Of a DNA stretch of 64,000 nt, positions 60,122-64,000 are shown in pieces (the first letter of the stretch is position 1; each line of letters starts with the position of its first letter). Both the position numbers and the translations under genes were made by a program. The notes under the pieces were generated by a model, which was not told the origin of the DNA, searched no databases, and saw only the letters and a program-made list of their open reading frames with translations. This stretch comes from Geoanaerobacter sp964528055 (lineage in GTDB: Bacteria; Desulfobacterota; Desulfuromonadia; Geobacterales; DSM-12255), in NCBI GenBank assembly GCA_964528055.1, contig CAZGQM010000002.1, positions 62,001 through 126,000 of the forward strand, written 5' to 3'.

Positions 60122-60870
60122 AGGTTCGATTCTTTGCCGTTCTGATCCTTATTCTGGGGCTGGCGGGAGCTGCATGGGGAGCTTCTGAGCCCCTGGCACT
60201 TCCTACCATAAGCATTGGTGTCGGAAAGGTTACCAAACCGGGTGATGTTTCGGTAACTCTCCAGATACTGTTTTTGATGACCGTCCTCACGCTTGCACCG
60301 GGGATTCTCATCATGACCACTTCGTTCACCAGGATCGTGGTAGTTCTATCCTTCCTCCGAAATGCACTCGGAACCCAACAGGCTCCATCCAACCAGATCA
60401 TTGTCAGCCTTTCACTCTTTTTGACCTTTTTTGTCATGAGCCCGGTCTGGCAGCAGATCAACCGAGATGCTCTCCAGCCGTACAAGGCCCAGACCATCAC
60501 TCAGGAAGAGGCATATAAGCGTGCAGTAATGCCGGTACGGAAGTTTATGCTCTCACAGGCTCGTGAAAGGGACATTGCTCTATTCGTCAGCATATCCAAG
60601 CTGCCGCGCCCCAAAAACGCAGACGATATTCCAACTCTTACCCTGATCCCAGCATTCATGATATCCGAACTCAGAACCGCATTCCAGATAGGCTTTCTCG
60701 TCTACATCCCCTTCCTGGTCGTAGATATGGTGGTTGCCTCGGTGCTTATGTCCATGGGTATGATGATGCTTCCACCAGTTATGATTTCACTCCCCTTCAA
60801 GATACTTCTCTTCGTATTGGTGGATGGGTGGGGGCTGATTGTTGGATCACTGATCAAAAGCTTCGGATAG
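60118..60870 (+). CDS. fliP: Flagellar export gate protein FliP
   Basis: A 250-residue gate subunit. The GTG at 60118 overlaps the fliO TGA and gives a leader MKVRFFAVLILILGLAGAAW; the longer ORF from 60055 is rejected because fliO covers it. Family motifs are TSFTRIVVVLSFLRNALG and IPFLVVDMVVASVLMSMGMM. It forms the core export channel with FliQ and FliR. Confidence 0.97.
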   Translation: MKVRFFAVLILILGLAGAAWGASEPLALPTISIGVGKVTKPGDVSVTLQILFLMTVLTLAPGILIMTTSFTRIVVVLSFLRNALGTQQAPSNQIIVSLSLFLTFFVMSPVWQQINRDALQPYKAQTITQEEAYKRAVMPVRKFMLSQARERDIALFVSISKLPRPKNADDIPTLTLIPAFMISELRTAFQIGFLVYIPFLVVDMVVASVLMSMGMMMLPPVMISLPFKILLFVLVDGWGLIVGSLIKSFG

Positions 60871-60883
60871 GAGAGAGTATCCA

Positions 60884-61153
60884 ATGACCCCAGAATTAGT
60901 TCTGCAGCTTGCCCGTCGCTCATTTGAGACAACCCTCCTTCTTTCGGCACCAATTCTCATATTCAGCCTGGTAGTCGGGCTTGTTATCAGTATCTTCCAG
61001 GCAGTGACTTCCATCAACGAAGTGACCCTCACCTTTGTCCCGAAGATCGTGGCTGTTATGGTGGCCATGATGATCTTCTTCCCATGGATGATGACATATC
61101 TGTGCGACTTCACTCGCGAGATATACGGTTTTATTGCGACCATGAGACACTGA
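60884..61153 (+). CDS. fliQ: Flagellar export gate protein FliQ
   Basis: An 89-residue protein with two membrane helices: ETTLLLSAPILIFSLVVGLV and VAVMVAMMIFFPWMM. The motif SIFQAVTSINEVTLTFVPKI is standard. It lies 13 bp after fliP. Confidence 0.96.
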   Translation: MTPELVLQLARRSFETTLLLSAPILIFSLVVGLVISIFQAVTSINEVTLTFVPKIVAVMVAMMIFFPWMMTYLCDFTREIYGFIATMRH

Positions 61154-61155
61154 GA

Positions 61156-61941
61156 GTGTTCTCTTCCCTTCCTTTTGGCACTGTTGGCGAGTTTACTTTC
61201 TTTACCCTGGTAATGGGCAGGGTTGCAGGGATCTTTGCGGCCACGCCGATGTTTGGTGGTAAGGCCGTTCCGATGAGGATCAAGGCGGGAATTGCCCTGG
61301 CAATGACACTTCTCCTCTATCCGGTCATAAGGGTCAAACTCCCCGAGCTTCCGGCAGATAGCGTTTCTCTCTTTCTTCTGGTAGTCCGCGAGACACTTAT
61401 CGGAATAACACTTGGGTTGGTTTCGCAGGCGATATTTGCGGCGATCGAGTTTTGCGGCCAGCTCGTCGGAATACAGATAGGATTTTCGATGGTAAGCCTT
61501 TTCGATCCTACCATGGGGACTCAGGTATCCATAATTTCAATTTTTCAGACATTGCTTGCCACCCTCCTGTTTATGACCCTTGAGGTGCATCATGTCTTTA
61601 TCCGTTCCATCGTAGAAAGCTACCAGGTAGTCCCGCTGGGGAGCTGGCATATGAGCGGCCCGCTGATGCAGTTTATGATTACGATAGTAACGGGGATTTT
61701 CGTGCTTGGCATCAAGCTCGCCGCACCAGTGATGGTGTCGCTGCTTGCGGCAAGTGTGGTATTGGGGATTATGTCACGCATCTTTCCCCAGATGAACGTT
61801 TTCATCATAAGCATGCCTCTTAATATTGGGTTAGGTCTGCTGATCCTCGGTGCCTCGCTATCAATATTTCTCCATACCGTCGAAGGCTCTTTCGGCCAAC
61901 TTAGCCATCAGATCAAGGCGCTTTTCCGGCTGATTGGTTAG
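61156..61941 (+). CDS. fliR: Flagellar export gate protein FliR
   Basis: About 261 residues from the GTG at 61156, two bases after fliQ; the open frame back to 61084 lies within fliQ and is not used. It has six or so membrane segments and RVAGIFAATPMFGGKAVPMR and AAIEFCGQLVGIQIGFSMVS. It completes the FliPQR channel. Confidence 0.93.
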   Translation: MFSSLPFGTVGEFTFFTLVMGRVAGIFAATPMFGGKAVPMRIKAGIALAMTLLLYPVIRVKLPELPADSVSLFLLVVRETLIGITLGLVSQAIFAAIEFCGQLVGIQIGFSMVSLFDPTMGTQVSIISIFQTLLATLLFMTLEVHHVFIRSIVESYQVVPLGSWHMSGPLMQFMITIVTGIFVLGIKLAAPVMVSLLAASVVLGIMSRIFPQMNVFIISMPLNIGLGLLILGASLSIFLHTVEGSFGQLSHQIKALFRLIG

Positions 61942-61950
61942 TCACCTGCC

Positions 61951-63015
61951 ATGGCGGATCAGGATAAACATTCCAAAACAGAAGAACCTACCGGAAAACG
62001 GCTCGCTGAAGCACGTGAAAAAGGGAATATCCCTCGCAGCCGTGAACTTTCCTCGACCGTAACTCTGCTTACCGCAATAGTCTCCCTCTATATAACCGGT
62101 GGTTTTATGCTTGGGATCCTTAAGAAGCTCTACAGAGATATCTACGGAGGTATGGGGACGTACGATGTTTCCATGGCCGGGGTGCAGACCCTTTTGGTCA
62201 GTGTCGGCACTAGTGCGTTGCTAGCACTGGCACCATTTTTCCTGATCATGTTTGTGGCCGGCATTACCGTGAACTACGCCCAGGGCGGGGTAGTTTTTTC
62301 ATTGAATAAACTGGAGGTCAGCTTCGACAAGATTAGTCCCATGAAGGGTTTGGAAAGGATATTCAACAAGGACGGGATATTTGAAGGGGTCAAGTCGCTA
62401 GTAAAGATCGTTATGGTTGGTTATGTCGGTTTCAAGATACTGAGGGATGAGGTTGATTCGATAATGTACCTTATTGACAGCGACGTTCCGGGGATACTGG
62501 AATATGTCAGTCGACTCTCTTTCAAGATCGTACTTCATGTTTCGGGGATGATGCTTGTATTGGCAATACTTGATCTTGTGTTTGTAAAGTGGCGCTTTAT
62601 GGAAAACCTTAAAATGACTAAACAAGAGGTTAAGGACGAGCACAAGAACAGTGAGGGCGATCCGCAAATTAAGTCTAAAATCAGGTCTCTACGCATGGCT
62701 CAGGCCCGCAGGCGTTTAAAAAAGGTCATCCCGACAGCGGATGTGGTAATCACCAACCCGACACATTATGCCATTGCTCTGAAGTATGACCGGGAAACGA
62801 TGGCTGCGCCGATAGTGCTTGCGAAAGGGGTCGATTTCCTTGCTGTGAGGATCAAGGAGATCGCCAAGGAGAACAGGGTGATGCTGGTTGAGAATCGATT
62901 TCTTGCTCGAGAGCTCTACGCGCAGTCCAAGGAGGGAGAAGAGATTCCTGAGGCCCTCTACGCGGCCGTAGCAGAGGTGCTTGCGTACGTTTACAGTATT
63001 AAGGGAAAAATCTGA
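61951..63015 (+). CDS. flhB: Flagellar export switch protein FlhB
   Basis: A 354-residue membrane protein. The N-terminus KTEEPTGKRLAEAREKGNIP and four helices precede the cytoplasmic domain. The autocleavage motif NPTH is present (VVITNPTHYAIALKYD). FlhB switches export from hook to filament proteins together with FliK. The stop is followed by 234 bp before flhA. Confidence 0.97.
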   Translation: MADQDKHSKTEEPTGKRLAEAREKGNIPRSRELSSTVTLLTAIVSLYITGGFMLGILKKLYRDIYGGMGTYDVSMAGVQTLLVSVGTSALLALAPFFLIMFVAGITVNYAQGGVVFSLNKLEVSFDKISPMKGLERIFNKDGIFEGVKSLVKIVMVGYVGFKILRDEVDSIMYLIDSDVPGILEYVSRLSFKIVLHVSGMMLVLAILDLVFVKWRFMENLKMTKQEVKDEHKNSEGDPQIKSKIRSLRMAQARRRLKKVIPTADVVITNPTHYAIALKYDRETMAAPIVLAKGVDFLAVRIKEIAKENRVMLVENRFLARELYAQSKEGEEIPEALYAAVAEVLAYVYSIKGKI

Positions 63016-63016
63016 C

Positions 63017-63139
63017 ATGAGAGCCAACAGTCAAAACATTGACCCATCGCCATTCAAAATGCCGTCTTGGCTGATGACGGAGGCCTGGAACAATGATGAA
63101 GAGGTGAAACTCAGCGGCCCTAGAATGCCTCTCCTCTAG
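63017..63139 (+). CDS. Possible 40-residue peptide
   Basis: A short frame from ATG at 63017 to TAG at 63137-63139, beginning one base after the flhB stop. The peptide starts MRANSQNIDPSPFKMPSWLM and has no recognised motif. The overlap-like spacing would allow coupling, but there is no clear ribosome-binding site. It may be a leader or chance ORF in the enhancer region of flhA. Confidence 0.2.
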   Translation: MRANSQNIDPSPFKMPSWLMTEAWNNDEEVKLSGPRMPLL

Positions 63140-63184
63140 CCTGTTAAGGGGGCTCAGCCCTCTCTTGATGCTTCCGAAGGGTAC

Positions 63185-63199
63185 TGGCATACCGGTTGC
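63185..63199 (+). promoter_or_regulatory. Sigma-54 (RpoN) promoter of flhA
   Basis: TGGCATACCGGTTGC matches TGGCACRNNNNTTGC with one change and the required 10 bp between GG and GC, 51 bp before the flhA ATG. The 234-bp gap after flhB also has an imperfect hairpin near 63146-63162 that may end the fliL unit. Confidence 0.82.
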
Positions 63200-63249
63200 A
63201 CCTATCGACTCTGCGTTAGTATCTCTTTTGTTTAACTGGATTTTTTCAT

Positions 63250-64000
63250 ATGGCACAAACGTCTGCTCCTGCCGTCCAGCTTGCTGGGCTGAAATCAAAT
63301 TCAGACATTTATCTGGCGCTCGCGGTTGTCGGGGTTCTGGCCCTTATGATCATTCCGCTGCCACCCTTTGCACTCGATATATTTCTTGCTGCCAACATCA
63401 CGATTGCGCTCGCAATCCTCCTGATTGCCCTCTACACCGAGCAGCCACTGGATTTTTCCATATTTCCTTCGTTGCTTCTGCTGACTACCCTGTTCCGCCT
63501 GGCACTGAACATCGCTTCCACCCGCTTGATCCTTCTCCACGGCAGTGAAGGTGCTGAGGCTGCAGGCGCTGTAATCAAGGCCTTCGGTCAGTTCGTAGTC
63601 GGAGGGAACTATGTGGTTGGTGCTGTCATATTCCTGATACTGGTAATCATCAACTTTGTGGTTATCACGAAGGGTGCAGGTAGAGTTGCGGAAGTGGCGG
63701 CTCGTTTTACCCTGGATGCCATGCCTGGCAAGCAGATGGCAATCGATGCAGACCTTTCAAGCGGGATTATCAGTGAGGCTGACGCAAAAGCACGGCGAAT
63801 AAAACTTGGGCGAGAGGCCGATTTCTACGGTTCTATGGATGGTGCCAGCAAGTTCGTTCGTGGTGATGCTGTTGCAGGTGTCCTGATCATGCTGGTAAAC
63901 ATCATCGGAGGTTTCATAATCGGTGTCTGGCAGCAGGGGATGTCGCTGGTAGATGCGCTCTCAAATTACACCCTTTTGACCGTCGGTGAAGGTCTGGTCG
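63250..64000 (+). CDS. flhA: Flagellar export gate protein FlhA, N-terminal part
   Basis: An open frame runs from the ATG at 63250 to the window edge (about 250 residues of roughly 690). It has membrane helices and the FHIPEP signature: TLFRLALNIASTRLILL, then VVITKGAGRVAEVAARFTLD and AMPGKQMAIDADLSSG. FlhA is the nonameric export gate. The ribosome-binding site is weak. It begins a new sigma-54 unit that continues past the window. Confidence 0.96.
   Translation, partial: MAQTSAPAVQLAGLKSNSDIYLALAVVGVLALMIIPLPPFALDIFLAANITIALAILLIALYTEQPLDFSIFPSLLLLTTLFRLALNIASTRLILLHGSEGAEAAGAVIKAFGQFVVGGNYVVGAVIFLILVIINFVVITKGAGRVAEVAARFTLDAMPGKQMAIDADLSSGIISEADAKARRIKLGREADFYGSMDGASKFVRGDAVAGVLIMLVNIIGGFIIGVWQQGMSLVDALSNYTLLTVGEGLV

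Noticed and set aside
63250..63265. TGGCAC followed by CTGC at the flhA start as a second sigma-54 site
   Set aside because: The GG-GC spacing is 11, not 10, and it lies inside the coding start.
62999..63298. A 99-codon minus-strand frame across the flhB-flhA gap
   Set aside because: It overlaps both coding ends and the sigma-54 promoter; no recognised motif; most likely a chance frame.
1..64000. CRISPR arrays, insertion sequences, integrases, prophage or rRNA/tRNA genes
   Set aside because: Searched by eye on both strands; no regular repeat-spacer series, transposase motifs, integrase motifs or RNA gene cores were seen.

Overview
The window reads as a contiguous piece of a bacterial chromosome, most likely from the order Geobacterales (Desulfuromonadota: Geobacter and its close relatives). 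This rests on gene content and order: a Geobacter-type flagellar cluster, Hsp20 and Lon next to chemotaxis genes, NikR facing a nickel ECF operon, dodecin, YajQ, paired LolA-like proteins, RpoN-type and FliA-type promoters, and an intergenic palindromic repeat of a kind I associate with Geobacter. The species cannot be fixed from sequence alone. No rRNA, tRNA, CRISPR, insertion sequence or phage gene was found; the region looks like core chromosome.

Layout. 1-2.1 kb: the tail of an rlpA gene converging on a TPR lipoprotein gene. 2.3-10.5 kb: one dense plus-strand run, hsp20-lon-thiL-cheR-mcp-cheW-cheA, in which several neighbours overlap. 10.6-14.9 kb: two LolA-like genes, a palindromic repeat, yajQ, rimO and a dksA/traR-type gene. 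15-21.4 kb: polyferredoxin, a sensor kinase, a possible small membrane protein, the minus-strand nudix-rlu-ttcA operon, dodecin, a ferritin-like protein and an NDUFA9-like reductase. 21.4-26.9 kb: a nickel-uptake operon (nikMN, an outer-membrane porin, an FmdE-like protein, nikQ, nikO) diverging from nikR, with a candidate NikR operator. 27-30.8 kb: radC, uppP, and a DUF47-Pit phosphate pair preceded by 11-bp-periodic PhoB-like repeats. 31-39 kb: an eight-gene plus-strand operon (TolC, adaptor, RND pump, C_GCAxxG protein, DUF2892, metallo-beta-lactamase fold, rhodanese, ArsR regulator) behind a perfect 13-8-13 inverted repeat over the promoter. 38.9-46.1 kb: sensory genes (MCP, PAS kinase, cheY, cheX, a CheC-like/pseudo-receiver fusion, a TPR protein), with FliA-type promoters for the MCP and for cheY. 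46.2 kb to the end: the flagellar basal body, hook and export cluster, flgB through flhA, with candidate sigma-54 promoters before flgB, fliL and flhA.

How the parts fit. The flagellar export gate, C-ring, rod and hook genes form three sigma-54 units, while the chemotaxis signalling genes beside them use FliA-type promoters, which is the classical two-tier flagellar hierarchy. motA and motB are not in the window, although a MotE-like gene is. The nickel locus appears to encode a route across both membranes plus its own sensor. The efflux operon couples an HAE1-like RND pump to thiol/sulfur-type proteins and carries its own ArsR-type repressor; this is the least familiar assembly here.
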